A stretch of 64,000 nucleotides of DNA from Dryomyza anilis (GCA_951804985.1 OX638131.1:40862044-40926043), one strand, 5' to 3'. Shown: positions 32,280-45,325, counted from the first letter of the stretch. Notes: generated by a model from the sequence alone, not told the origin. Numbers and translations: made by a program.

Positions 32280-32480
32280 TAGAGAAATATTTGCACTCGC
32301 GCACATATTCTACGATGTGCGATTTCCTAAAGAGACGCGAACGTAGCCGGCGGCCAGTCTTGTTCAGTCAGTCGGTCGGTCGCGATTAAATTTGTACTAT
32401 ATACATATATTATTTTGTGTTGACAGACTCACTTAATTGCAATAGATATTACTTAGAAGCCAAAGTGCTCCACTACACTG
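32280..32480 (+). promoter_or_regulatory. GC-richer promoter-like patch
   Basis: GAGACGCGAACGTAGCCGGC is followed by GTTCAGTCAGTCGGTCGGTC, containing two overlapping Inr-like TCAGTC motifs (from 32364 and 32368) as in many fly transcription starts. No clear TATA box or downstream element at the expected spacing. No coding frame follows within the window, so if real it would serve a non-coding first exon. Speculative. Confidence 0.28.
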
Positions 32481-32901
32481 TAGTAATTCAATATGTTGGA
32501 CGCTCCCAAAATATTATAAACCGTTACAAAAACGATAGAAATGTCATTTAAAATTTAGCCATTTATAATACACGACGCCATTTACGAAATCAACGTTACA
32601 AATATATTAAACAATAATTACAAATATTACTGTTGAAAAAAAATGTTATTTCCTTTTTAAGGACATTAATTTTGAAGTGCAAATATAATGACCACGGGCC
32701 ACATGTTCATGTTTTGAAGTTACAATTAAATTATTCTAAAAGCTTGTTCTATTAGGCTTAAAACGAGCCCTCAACTGAGTTTCTCGCTTTTCTAGTTTAA
32801 GAGATATTTAAATATGAACAACCATACACAATGATTTTTGGCCCATTTTTGTGTATCTTTGAACCACTGTATATCTGGAAGTAGTGGTAGTAGCAATAAA
32901 A

Positions 32902-33674
32902 AACGAGTTGGGAAAGTTAGGTCACATGGGTAAGTTCGGTCTTATGTGACGGACTGTTATAGTCGATCGGGCCCGACTATGGAATACCCTACACCTTAAT
33001 GTGAGATATTTAATTGTATACCTCATAATATTATTCACATATCAGAAATTTACGTCTCATATAATTTAAAAAATTGATATAAAAGTATAAAATATCTAAT
33101 AAAAAAATTTTAAAAATAAAAGTGGGCGGACCACGCCTATATTTAATATTTTGTAAGGCAAATATTTCACAGATTTGATTTTAATAATTTACGGATCAAA
33201 CTTCCACTATGAAAACCCGGGAAATAATGAAAAAAAGAAAGTGGGCGGATCACGCCCATTTTTGGACCACATATTTTTAGGTGAATTATAACAATATGTT
33301 TTAAATTTTATAACTATATTTTGAATACTTTTCGAGTTATTAGTTCCTAAAGAGTTATATAAAAGTGACTTGTATGGGAGGTGGGCGTGTCCGTTTACCG
33401 ATTTGGCTCATTTTCAAACTCAGTTCCTACTTTTGGCTAAAATATATTGAGACGAAATTTCATCGCATTCTGATCAGTATTTCTCAAGATTTTCTGTATT
33501 CGGACAGCAAGACAGCAAGACGGACAGACAGACAGACGGACATGGCTAAACGGACTCGGGTAGTGATGCTGATCAAGAATATATATACTTTTCCATACCG
33601 GACACGCCTCCTAAGGGGCGTTACAATATATGCACAAAGTTAATATACCCTGTACCTCATAGGTGTAGGGTATA
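32902..33674 (-). repeat. Family A interspersed element (A4, reverse orientation)
   Basis: Complete reverse copy, from AACGAGTTGGGAAAGTTAGG to TAGGGTATA. It includes TAGTCGATCGGGCCCGACTA, AGTGGGCGGACCACGCC, the GACAGACAGACGGACATGGC run and the GATCAAGAATATATATACTT core. Closest by eye to A1. Short reading frames across it are incidental. Confidence 0.88.
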
Positions 33675-33926
33675 AAAATGTCAAAGCATATCTCAATACC
33701 CTTTATTAGTTGTCTATTAAAATCGAACTAGGTGAATTCCAACCACTGGTCGATTTTGTGTGGAAAGGCCCATATATTTTTTTGAGAAGCGACATAAAAT
33801 TCAAATTTCTAAATACGCAATTAAATGAAAGTTAAATAGAAATGAAAAAATAAATGACATACCTAATAAAATACACATAAATTAAATACCAATAAAAAAA
33901 GTATTTTATATAAATTTTATTTCCTA

Positions 33927-34398
33927 CACACACAAAATTTTACCAAAAATTTCACCAACTACCAGGATTTATCATATTGATGTATTGATTCATTGAATTA
34001 AAATCGTATTTTTGAAATGTTTTCCATTTTCAATATTTTTTTAACATCAATTTTCAAACACAAATTTATCTCCATTTACACATTTATGTATTTATAATTC
34101 TTAAATGATTTATAATATATAATTGCTAATTATTCGAAGCCTCCATTTCATCATATTAATGAAAAAGTGAACACCATATTGATGAATTTGGTTCATAAAA
34201 CCATATTAATTTAAATATCATAAATCTTATAAAAATTATAAATACGTAAATGTATAAATGGAGACCAATTTTGGTTTGAAATTTCTTGATATAAAAAAAT
34301 ATTAAAAATGAAAAACACTGACAAAATACGATTTTAGTTCCATTATTGAAATCATCAATATGATGAATACTGGTAGTTGGTGAATTTTTTTTTGTGTG
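33927..34398. mobile_element. 472-bp TA-flanked foldback MITE
   Basis: Flanked by TA (33925-33926, 34399-34400). Starts CACACACAAAATTTTACC, then TTTCACCAACTACCAGGATT; ends with the inverse TGGTAGTTGGTGAA...TTTGTGTG. The inverted repeat extends over most of the element (ATTTACACATTTATGTATTT and its complement on the other side). Sister copies at 39922-40386 and, partial, 53411-53690. Confidence 0.8.
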
Positions 34399-34400
34399 TA

Positions 34401-35400
34401 TGATATAGTACTTTAATTTTTATTATGTTTGCCACATTTAAGTAAAATTATTACTTCTCATTAATTTTTATTAGTAATAAGTGTCCTATCAATTATTAAA
34501 GTTATAATATATCGTTAAATTTTATCGCTAATTAATTTCATTTTACGATTTTTTATATAGTTATTTAATTGGTTAAATATCAAAGTTATATAAAATATAT
34601 AACCATAAATAATTTTTAATATTTTTTAATTCACAATATGTTTAGAAGTAATATTAATTTAATTTTAATATATCGTCGTTGTAGAACTTAATGTCACCAA
34701 ATACATTTTTATGAAAAGATTAATGTAAAATATTTTTATGAAAAGATTGATGTAAATGAATAATTGGCATTTTAACTTTTACTACGATGATATATGCTTC
34801 GTCCAATTATTTTTTTATTTATATTTAAACTATTTATTTATTGATTACTCTAATTCTTTGATAATTAGTGAATATGAATATTTGTACATCAATGCAGCAA
34901 TTTATTTAGTCAGCGCAGGTTTAGCAAATATAATTGCTGAAACTGCGCCGACTAATTAATTTGCTGCATTGACGTACCTATATTCATATTAGCAAACGGA
35001 ATTACTGATTTAACGAAGAACAGCAAAGGTTTTCATTAAATTAGTCAATTTCATTGCTGGATTGATTAATGAATGCAATTAATATATGTTGCTATATTTA
35101 CGTCGATTATTTTTTACTGTGTAATAAAATTTGTCAATAGCATAAATTATTCTTCTATTAAAGTGTTTGATGCAAAAACGAATCGAGTCAATTTTTTTCA
35201 CTCTACTCGAAAATCAATAATAACTATTAATTGCGCCAATTATGTTGTATTTTGTAAAGGAAAAACTAAAAATTTTCCATGTTCCTTGGTTTAAAAACAT
35301 GTTTTATACTGTATTATTATATGAAAATTAAATTTATATTAAAATTCGTGGTTTTAGTCTTCAGATGTATTTCCACGTTGAGAAGTTCATTTCCAAAACG
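34401..35400. other. AT-rich region containing one imperfect hairpin
   Basis: Apart from the inverted repeat at 34865-34992 described in the findings, nothing coding or repeated is recognised here. Confidence 0.45.
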
Positions 35401-35429
35401 TTCTATGTCAAACGTAAATACGTGTAGTA

Positions 35430-36060
35430 AAACGTGTTCTTGCGGAGACCGGGTCAATTGCTCTAAAATTACCTATCACGTGACCGGTGAAATGAGGACT
35501 TATCACGGTTCTAGTCCAAAGGTATGCATGATGGAGTCTGTTCGTAATCATTATACATGATCTGTGACCAGTACCATTGGTACCGACTAAGGACTGTAGG
35601 GCAGAGCGAATTACCCTTAAACAACTGGTCACGTGACTAGTGAAAAGATATCTGTCACTGAACCGGTTGAAAGGTGTACTTCTAGTGTTAACCAGTGCGA
35701 ATTTTTAAAATGCATTTTACATATTATATTTGGCCAAACAAATAAAATAACGATTTATATCGAGGCTAACGGGAAGATTAAAAAAAAAAATTGAATGCAG
35801 ATCAAAATTATTTTATTAGTATACAAGTAATCTACCTTCTGAGTACGGTGACTGGTCGCCTAAGGAGAGTACGAATACCGGTCCTATGGTATCTATGAGG
35901 TGTCAATTTGCCATCTCCAATGACAAAGGCATGTAAAAGTTACCGGTACGTTTTATACGATTGGGTCAGAACTAAAACCAGTCTCCATCACCATTTCGGC
36001 AGTCACGTGATCAGTCACTTATCGGTTTATTTTCCCGTAGGGGAATTACTCAATGGCAGA
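35430..36060. repeat. Cluster of CACGTGAC and ACCGGT-type palindromes
   Basis: CACGTG occurs at 35477, 35630 and 36004, each followed by (A/C)-rich ACCGGT/ACTAGT/GATCAGT variants; AACCGGTT occurs at about 35662. The phrases CACGTGACCGGTGAAATGAG and CACGTGACTAGTGAAAAG are clearly related copies. Probably a degenerate MITE with internal repeats; a cluster of regulatory sites is the alternative. Confidence 0.4.
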
Positions 36061-37209
36061 ACCAAATTGGAAAAAAGGTGTTTTCCACTACTAAAATTGT
36101 CGTTATCTCATTCTGTATATTCACATTTTTAAATAATCATTTTTGGGCCGTATATTTGTTATTAATTTAATGAAATGCAACATTGATAATATAATTTTGT
36201 TTAGTTATTCCATTAGTATTTAATTGGGATATATTACGTAAATTTAATTGTTAAAATCGTGGTATCTCAGTGTATATACTTCAGATATGTATTCCAAGTA
36301 ACCACGGCTCGACAATTGCCACAAACTCTTGTCGCAAATGCGTAGCTTTAAAGTTACCTCTAACACCAGTGTTGCGAACTAGTAATTTTTAGTTGCAAAG
36401 CGGTGGCTAAGAACATGTAGGGAACATACGCAATATTATGTCACAATACTGTGATATATAAGTCATACATTCCGATAATGGAACATATACGATAATGGGC
36501 GGAGCTAACTTTGTTGTTATGACGTGGCAAAATAGTGGCAAATTATAAAATGTATTATGTTCCATATATGTAGCATGTATATAATGAAGAACCTAATAGG
36601 AACATGTTTATAAATAATATGTCTAATTAACTTCAAAATGGTATAAATGTATATTATTAAACTAAATATTTATTATATCCACTACATATGTCCATGGAAC
36701 GTTGGGTTGTAAAAAGGTATAATTAAAGAAATAACAAAAATCACTTTTTTAAAAAATGTTCACAAATTTCATTTTTTTAGGTGAGCGTTATCCCGAAAAC
36801 TTGAACCGTTTGTTAAATTAGAGTTATATTATTATACCATATTTTTGACAGTATGTGCAGTTTTATTACACAACAAACATTCACGTTAATGGCACTTTGT
36901 AGGATCTTTATTATTTTTATTGTTAATCCACACAAGTTCCACATTTAAAATTACAGTTCAAGTTCCAAATAGGTGAACCGACACTTTAATGGATCAATAT
37001 TTGTGACAACTAAACCTCGCCCCGGGACTTTTTAACTGGCAATTAGGTGATAAATAAGTATTTTTCGCATTATATAGAACAAACACTTTAATGGCAATTC
37101 TGTGGCTACCACTTAAGTTGCCACAAAGAGGTTACATGGAATGTATTTTGGTACAAAACGAAGCGAAAGAGTTGGATTTGACTACTTTTTGCACCAAACC
37201 CATCAATTA
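36061..37209. other. AT-rich region, nothing recognised
   Basis: Some repeated words (GGAACATA near 36428 and 36480) but no gene, long repeat or inverted ends that I can support. Confidence 0.4.
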
Positions 37210-37603
37210 CACACTCAAAATAAAATCTCCTTAAAATACACGAAGTCGTTTACGAAAGATTGTTATTTATTATTTAACGTATTTCTGTTTTTACTGATTA
37301 TTCGTATAAAATTTCGTAAAACTACATATAGCCGCACAATTTACGAAATTTACGAATGTTTTTTTCGCCAAATTAGAAGCTCATTCGTAAAATATGTTAT
37401 TCTTTCGAAAAATAAATGCTAGTATAAAATATTTGTATTTTTGTTATTATTTTAATTGTATGAGTATTGATTCGTAATATACACGAATTGTTTGTAAAAA
37501 ACATTTTGGAAAAAACTAGAAATTACAAATGTTTCGTGTATTCTACGAAATAAAAAATAACGAAAAAAATTTCGTAAAATGTTCTAGAAATTATTTTGAG
37601 TGT
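37210..37603. mobile_element. TA-flanked MITE with CACTCAAAATAA ends
   Basis: Left end (TA)CACACTCAAAATAAA and right end TTATTTTGAGTG(TA). The interior is full of TTTCGTAAA / TTTACGAAA in both orientations, making it nearly a foldback. A short frame at 37141-37422 is incidental. Confidence 0.6.
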
Positions 37604-38748
37604 ATTATACAAAAACCAAAATTATTTAATTATTTTTCTGAGTGCATCAACTTTTAGAAATTGTGCTCATCACTTTGACTTCTGTAGGGCTCGGCTCGCA
37701 TGTTACTGAATTAACAGTGTTTAACAAATCGAAACGAATTTAATTGGTTGTTAATAATACGAAAAATGAACAGTTGTATTTTCTTCTACAAATAAAATTA
37801 AATTAAATGTTAATTTATAAATATACTGGCAAAAACATATAGTAGTTAATAAAATGCCACAATCAATTTTATTTTGTAATTGGGTAACATATTTTTGTTC
37901 GCTAATGTTCGTAGCAGGATATCTAGGTTGTTATGAAAAATGTTTTGTTTAGGGATAAACGCATTTTAATGCAGCAAGGCCTATTTATCATTCATAAGTA
38001 TCTAAAGGGTTTTAGATGCGTTACATGCAGCTACATCAATAAATCGATAAACCCAACCAATTTACATATTAGAATGCTTTATTGAGTTTAAGTAATTGTT
38101 CAATATTTTTGTTATATAAATAAGTATAAAATTCTACAATTTTCTATAGAAATATATGCAAATGCAATACAATAATTGCTAATTAACACTTCTCATTAAT
38201 TTAATTTTTATTATGTGACAAATTAATAAAACTTTTGTATAAATAGTTACTTTCCTGTAACTTTTAGTCCTATAAAATGCAAACAACATTGATTTGTAAA
38301 TATTATTTTTATTTTTTTACATTGAAATTAATAGCCATTAATTTTGTAATATAATACTTATAGCTGAAATCGGATTTTAAATACGTATTTACAAACACCG
38401 GATAAATTAACATACATACATAAAAATAATTTCCGCAATTTATTAATCTTTTAGATAAATTGATCATTGTGAATAGCACATAAACCAGTAGCAATAAAAG
38501 TCGAATGTGTTAATTGATTACCTAAAACAATTTTAAAATAAGTATGTGTCAAAATATTACAATGTTTTTACTATAAAGTTATTTATTAGTGCTCTAATTT
38601 TAAATTTTAAATAACATATATTAATATGAAGAGGACTTTTTCTTTTAAAAAATTCAATATTAAGAAGTTTTAATTAAAAAAATATATATATATTTTTTTT
38701 AAGGTTATGTTTGAGAACTGATTTTCCTTGTTATAAACCCGACCAGTT

Positions 38749-39063
38749 GTAGCCGCGGTAGCTCAGTGGTTAGTGCGTTGGACTGCGAGTCGAAAGGTCT
38801 CCGGTTCAAGCCTGGACTGGGGCTAACAACATCTTTTCATAGAAACATTTTTCTATACCGCGCTACCTCTCGTCAGTAAATGGCAAACCTACGAGAGTAA
38901 AACCATTGCCTATGAAAAAGCTCTCACCCGCCGTTCGGATTCGGCAATAAACTGTAGGTCCCACCACTTTGAGTACAAATATAACACGCACAGCTCAAAA
39001 TGGTGAGAGAGCTCGGCCGAAGTTCTGTACAGGACTGTAGCGCCAAACTATTATTATTATTAT
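38749..39063 (+). mobile_element. tRNA-derived SINE with target-site duplication
   Basis: The head begins near GCCGCGGTAGCTCAGTGGTT (pol III A box TAGCTCAGTGG) and has a B box GGTTCAAGCC near 38805. It is followed by a tRNA-unrelated body (CGCTACCTCTCGTCAGTAAA ... GGACTGTAGCGCCAAACTA) and an (ATT)n tail. A 15-bp direct repeat TAAACCCGACCAGTT lies on both sides (38734-38748, 39064-39078), the mark of LINE-driven insertion. The near-perfect duplication implies a young copy. A second copy of the body is at 55332-55666. Confidence 0.92.
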
Positions 39064-39104
39064 TAAACCCGACCAGTTACATGACCAACATAATCACGTC
39101 ATTA

Positions 39105-39330
39105 TCTATAAAAAAAATGTACATCATATTGATGAATTCCGTTCTTCAAATCATGATTCATTGAATTGAAGAACCATTCATAATATTAATGACTAACGAC
39201 AACAGTGTTATGAATGCAATCATAAATATGATGAACGCTTGGTAACTGTCGAAAAAGTATTCTTCAATATGCTGAACTGTATGTAAAGAAATCGTTTCAT
39301 CATATTAATGAATGCAATACAACATATTTT
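39105..39330 (+). repeat. Palindromic MITE fragment, partner of 20905-21140
   Basis: Begins AAAAATGTACATCATATTGA and runs through GTTATGAATGCAATCATAAA and GAACGCTTGGTAACTGTC to CGTTTCATCATATTAATGAA. High similarity to 20905-21140 in the same orientation. A weaker ATCATATTGTAG continuation follows to about 39360. Confidence 0.65.
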
Positions 39331-39921
39331 ACATCATATTGTAGAATGCTGTTCATTAATTCAATTAAAATTTTTATTTTTCGTTCATTTTTTGTCGTAC
39401 ATCTCAGTTCTCAAGTAGTTCTTGTAGTTATTTCTTATATAATGCTTGCTCGATATGCATAAATTAGTAAAAAGGGAGTAGAATTGAAAATAGTGCAAAA
39501 TGGAGTAGATTTGATGTAAAAGGAGTATACAATTAAGAATAGGAGTAAATATGATGCAAAGAGATTAATAGATATGTTAATTTTTAACATTTTTATCTAT
39601 TCCTAATTTTATATATTTTCCTTAATGCTGATGTGTACACGGTGGTCTGTTCCAGAGTTAGGGTGTTTCTGGAACACCCAAAGAAATACATGTTGTTTTC
39701 AAAATTGAATTTATAAAATTTGATATAAACGTATATTTTGTTATAACTTCTACAATTTAAAGACCATGGAAAAATATTACATTTATTTAACAAATAATTG
39801 ATTATAGTTATTAGAAAAATTATAATATTGATAATTTATTTGGAGAAATAAAATAATAAAATTAAAAAATGTAAGCAATTTTTGCAAAGTGAGTAGATTT
39901 CAGTAAAATGAGTAATGAGTA

Positions 39922-40386
39922 CACACAAAAAACAAATTTCACCAACTACCAGTATTCATCATATTGATGATTTCATTCATTGAACTAAAATCGTTTTTTT
40001 TTTCAGTGTTTTTCGTTTTTTATATATTTTATATCATCAAATTTCAAACAAAAATTGGGCTCCATTTACACATTTACGTATTTATAATTCTTATAAGATT
40101 TATGATATTTAAATTAATATGGTTTTATGAACCAAATTCATCAATATGGTGTACACTTTTTCATTAATATGATGAAATGAAGGCTTCGAATAATTAGCAA
40201 TTAAATATTATAAATCATTTAAGAATTATAAATACATGGAGACAAATTTGTGTTTGAAATTTGATGTTAAAAAAAATATTGAAAATGAAAAACATTTAAA
40301 AAATACGATTTTAATTCAATGAATGAATTCATCAATATGATGAATCCAGGTAGTTGGTGAAATGTTTGGTACATTTTTTTTGTGTG
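39922..40386. mobile_element. 465-bp TA-flanked foldback MITE
   Basis: TA at 39920-39921 and 40387-40388. Left: CACACAAAAAACAAATTTCA then CCAACTACCAGTATTCATCA; right end inverse with GGTAGTTGGTGAAATG and TTTTTTTGTGTG. The arms pair along nearly the whole element. Same family as 33927-34398. A stray end fragment (GGTAGTTGGTGAAAAAATTC, then a hairpin) lies at about 40530-40610. Confidence 0.82.
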
Positions 40387-40610
40387 TAGAAAGGAGTAGA
40401 AAATGCTTCTACCGGAGGAGAGGAGTAGATTTTAAAAATACAAATGAAATGGAGTAGATCTATTCCGATCTGAGTAGAATGTGAACACTGGTATTAATAA
40501 ATATGTCATTTAATGAACGGTGGTATCAATATGATGAATCTGGTAGTTGGTGAAAAAATTCATAATATTTATGAATAAATTCATCATATTGATGAATTTT
40601 TTTCTGCGTA

Positions 40611-43358
40611 CTGGGGTTAGAACTTTTAAAAATAATTCATTGCATAAGTTTTATTAAAAAAAAAACTATATATTTTTGTATAGTTTTTTATTAGATCTTC
40701 AATAATTACAGTCTATATTTACAACTATTTATAAATTAATTTTCACTATTTAAATTGTGACATTGATATACATACGTATATATATTATCTATATAACTTG
40801 TTATCAACTTATATTAACACGTGTTCTGAATCGGTAAATGTAAATAAATACCTATAGCTATTTGCTCAACATACACTAAAAAACGTATATAAAATGCATC
40901 ATCAATTCAAGATAATATTTGGAAAAATGATCCGCGTAATAATTTATACATTGTGAGTATGAACTTTCGTATATTTATATATTTGCGAAAAATCTTGCTG
41001 TATTTGCAAAAAAAAGAATAAAACATCAAAAAGTTTTTTATTGAGTATGTTTTGTTTATTTGTATTTATTTTTAATTTAAACTATTAGAATATTTCATTT
41101 TAAATAAGAATGTTGTACGCTATTGAAAATTTAGTTCAGGATTAAATAATTGGCTGATCAGGCTTCCTTTTTCTCAAATAAAACAATGATCGGCTGAAGT
41201 TTACTATATAGGGCCATTCGACTTGTCGGAAAACGACCGAGGTTACAACTAGATTTAAGATTATATCATCATAGTATAAAAAGGTTTTTATATGGGTCAA
41301 GTAGATTTGAAAATTTTGGGGAGTAGAAATAAGTAAAAAGGAGTAGAATTGAAAATTTTGCAAAATGGATTAGATTTGATTTAAAAAGAGTAGAAAATAA
41401 AAAAAACAGTAGTGAATTTATTGAAAAGTGAGTAGAAATATGCCTTAGACATCAAATAAATAATAGATAAGGCAATTTATCATTTTTTTTATTCATTTTT
41501 TATTTTATCTGTTCTAGAGTTGAGGTGTATCAGGAACATGAAATGAAATGAATGGTGTTTTCTAAATTTACTTTAAAAATGTTGATACAAACGTATATTT
41601 AATAATAACTTCTACAATTTAAGCAGGGTAAAAATATTCGTTTTCATTTACAGATAATCTATCATAGTATTAGAAAAATTATAATATTGATATTTTATTT
41701 GGAGTGCAAGGATTTATTTTTCATCAAATTTAAAAAAGCAATTTTTGCAAAGGGAGTAGATTTTAGTGAAAGGGAGTAGAAAATTATGAGAAAGGTATAG
41801 AAAATGATACTACCGTAGTAGAGGAGTAGATTTTAAAAATACAAATGAAATGGAGATCGGAGGAGAATGAGAACACTGCATGACCACAGAGATGGAGGAG
41901 TTACACATAAAGGAAAAACACATAAAGGAGATTATATCAACTTTAAAAAAAAAAAATTAAAAATGCAACGCGTTCTCATTTCAATCTTAAATCAACGTTG
42001 TTCGTTGGTGAATTAAAAAAATATCAACCTTACTCGACTTTCATGACGGCTTTTGCTTGATTTAAGGTTGTTTTTGCTTGATTTAAGGTTGTTTTTGCTT
42101 GATTTTACAATGTTTTTCCCTGAGTGTACTAAGTAGACTTTATATCAGGATTCTTCGTAAAGGATGTATCAAGTTGCCTTATGTGGATTTGAAATTATGA
42201 TTACTATTATTCTAATCATGGACAGATGTGAATTTAGGTTAACCTTAACAAATTTTCACCCGGGTAATTTTGATTAATTTCATTTTATTAATATTGTTTT
42301 TTAATGTAGCAATCCAACCAAATTAAAACCAATTAACGGACGTTTTCTTTTGGTTTTTGTTAAATAAAAATTAAAGCGGCGCAAAGTGTAAAAATTTAAA
42401 ATCACAAAAATTGAATCATATATCATATATCGAAGGAAAAAATTAATGAATTTACTTGTTTTTTTGTGCATATAAATAGGAAATTATTGAATCCATATAG
42501 ATCAAAAGATATAAATAAAAAGGTGGGCGTTCCGGACGGGACAAAACCGGAAGTATATATTTACACTTTGTTCCTAAAATGTATAGATTTTTCATAATAA
42601 ATCACAGAAAAATTCCGAACGGAACAAAAAATTCCGTATTGAAATTATCAGTACGATTTTTATTCTAAAAATACTTTTTACGTACAATATATTTTTTTGT
42701 ATTATCTTCAAACACAGCTGAGACAATTTACTATATTTTTGTTTTTATACACTTTGTTCCTAAAGTTTACAGTTATTTCGTAATAAATCACAGAATATTC
42801 CGGACTTTCCGTATGGAAATTTTGCACTACGACTTTTTGCTAAAAATATGCCAATATTAATAATCATTATTACGAAATGAAAAGTGATGTACTATTCAAA
42901 TTTTCAGATGTTCTTAAAGTTTTTAATTTTTTTTTTTACTGTTTTTGAACATTTTTTTTAATATTTTTTATACTGTAATTTTACACTTTTGGTACTTAAG
43001 TTCCGGACAGGACAGATTTCAACTAGCTGTCAAAATTTTTCTAGAATTACTTGGAAAATGATGTTTACATTTTACACTTTAAAAAAACTTTAAAAAAACA
43101 TTTCAGTTTACTATGGTAATAAATGTATCTTTTTGGTTCCGGACGGGACATGGAAAACAATTATACAAAAAACAAAATTTTTCCGTTATTTTAATTTGAA
43201 TCATTATATAGAAATAATTATTAATGTTACCTGAAAAAACAGAAAAATAATATTTTGAATCTGTATGTATTTAAAGTTAATTAATTTGGTTACTCAAAAT
43301 ACATACAAAATGGGTATATTTACATATTGCATAGTAACGTAACTTTATGAGTATTTTT
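40611..43358. other. AT-rich region with old repeat debris
   Basis: 40611-41100: nothing. About 41110-42260: decayed relative of 30949-31624, mixed with phrases AAGGGAGTAGA that also occur at 39475-39560 and 40390-40450. 42500-43170: repeated GTTCCGGACGGGACA, ACACTTTGTTCCTAAA (twice) and AATAAATCACAGAA, matching 14740-15200, so probably a decayed element. No coding frame. Confidence 0.45.
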
Positions 43359-44112
43359 TATACCCTACACCTATGAGGTACATTAACTTTGTGCATATAT
43401 TGTAACGCCCCTTAGGAGGCGTGTCCGGTATGGAAAAGTATATATATTCTTGATCAGCATCTGTCTGTCTGTCCGTATTGCTGTCCGAATACAGAATAAC
43501 TTGAGAAATAGTGATCAGAATACAATGAAATTTCGTCTCAATATATTTTAGCCAAAAGTAGGAACTGAGTTTGAAAATGAGCCAAAAGTCAACGGACACG
43601 CCCACCTCCCATACAAGTTACTTTTTTATAACTCTTTCGGAACTAATAACTCGAAAAGTATTCAAGGCATAGTTATAAAATTTAAAAGATATTGTTAAAA
43701 TTAACCTATAAATATGTGGTCCAAAAATGGGCGTGATCCGCCCACTTTTTTTTTCATTATTCCCCGGGTTTTCATAGTGGAAATTTGATCCGTAAATTAT
43801 TAAAATCAAATCTATGAAATATTAGCCTTTCAAAATTTTAAATATAGGCGTGGTCTGCCCAATTATATTTTTCAATTTTATACTTTTATATAAATTTTTT
43901 AATTTATGGGGATATAAGACGTTAATTTTTGATATATGAATAATATTCTGAGGATGGGGAGGTTCAGCATAATTATAAGGTATGCAATTAAATATGCCAC
44001 ATTAATATCCCCACCAAAGGTGTAGGGTATTCCATAGTCGGGCCCGACCGACTATAAAAATCCGCCCCATGTGACCGAACTTACCCATGTGACCTAACTT
44101 TCCCAACTCGTT
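43359..44112 (+). repeat. Family A interspersed element (A5)
   Basis: Copy from TATACCCTACACC to CCCAACTCGTT with a small gap just after the first hairpin (GAGGTACATTAACTTTG lacks the CAGGGTATAT arm) and another in the GTCT run. The terminal palindrome TAGTCGGGCCCGACCGACTA is intact. Confidence 0.87.
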
Positions 44113-45325
44113 TTTTATACGTTATCGTTAACGGAATAGAAATTTCTTTTCAAATATTAAGATTCAGATTTCAAATCAGTCGTTATTTCAAAGATTTGGG
44201 CATTTTGAATTTTTCGATCGTGGTTGACGTTTTTCTGGAAATGCCCATAAGACCAAAGTGTTTATAAAAAATTACTCGAAATAAAAAAACAAAATGATAT
44301 TGAACTCTTTATAAAATAATACTCTATAACTATGAACTGCAACTAGTTTTTAGCAGATTTTAAAGACTTGAGACTCAGTTATTTGTCATAGTTCTAAATC
44401 TTGTCGCAATGACTGTCTAGATTTTGTTTGTGTCAATTTGCAGCTCAGCGGTATTATTATTTATTGTACATTTTTTAAAAATAATTGTTTGTATTTAAGT
44501 TTCAATTAATTTAAAATAAAAACTGACACTTTTAATTATGAAGTTTAAAAAACTTTCTTAACGATCATCAGACATATTGTAATATCAAACAATTCCGATA
44601 TTCCTTTAATGCGCGCAATTAACCAAATTTTGTGGCCGTGAACTACGTTCTAGTGGCATGAACCTAAATTCTTTTTAATTAAATACATTAAATTTTAATG
44701 TGATATATTTAAAATGAATGTGTTGCACTTTAAATTGCCCAAAATTTTGATATAAAAGTGTGAACTTAAAAATTTGAAGGCAATTTGTATCCAAAATGCA
44801 AAAACTATTGAATACTCCATGTTTTGATTTTAAATTTAATCATGTAATTTATAAGGTTACCGATTATTGTAATCTTTAGATTTCATTATATTTCATAAAT
44901 ATTATGTTTGTTGCAATAATTTATAACATTACATGAAATGATAAATGAAATAATTTAAATCAAATAACTGCAATAAAAGAAGTCAAATTGGGAATCAGTT
45001 GCAAGTCCTTGTATATGAAACTCAAGGACATTTGCTGTAGCATTTGGAAAATATGTATATTATTTTAAAATAAATAAAAAAATACGCTCAACTATTCATA
45101 TATTGGGAATCATGACAGTGCATATTGTATGTAATGTGTGTCATTTCGATGACTATACAATAGTTAGATCATTTATAGAATAATTAAAATATTTAGTAGC
45201 TGCCAATAATTAAAATTGCTGAGAAGATATACAATGAATTTAAATAATTATCGATTGTACTGATGTTTTTTTTTTTGTTTATTAAATCACACGCAACGAC
45301 AAATTTCGATCTTCACAAATGAAAA
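44113..45325. other. AT-rich region, nothing recognised
   Basis: No coding frame, inverted ends or second copy of any long stretch seen here. Confidence 0.4.

Noticed and set aside
33365..33643. A 92-residue frame with relatives at 4635-4847 and 43345-43605
   Set aside because: All lie across family A repeats in mixed orientation and are broken in other copies; the similarity is that of the DNA element, not of a protein.
38749..38825. A functional tRNA gene
   Set aside because: A and B boxes are present, but the anticodon stem has mismatches, the body continues into a repeat shared with 55.4 kb, and the unit has a target duplication and ATT tail: it is the head of a SINE.
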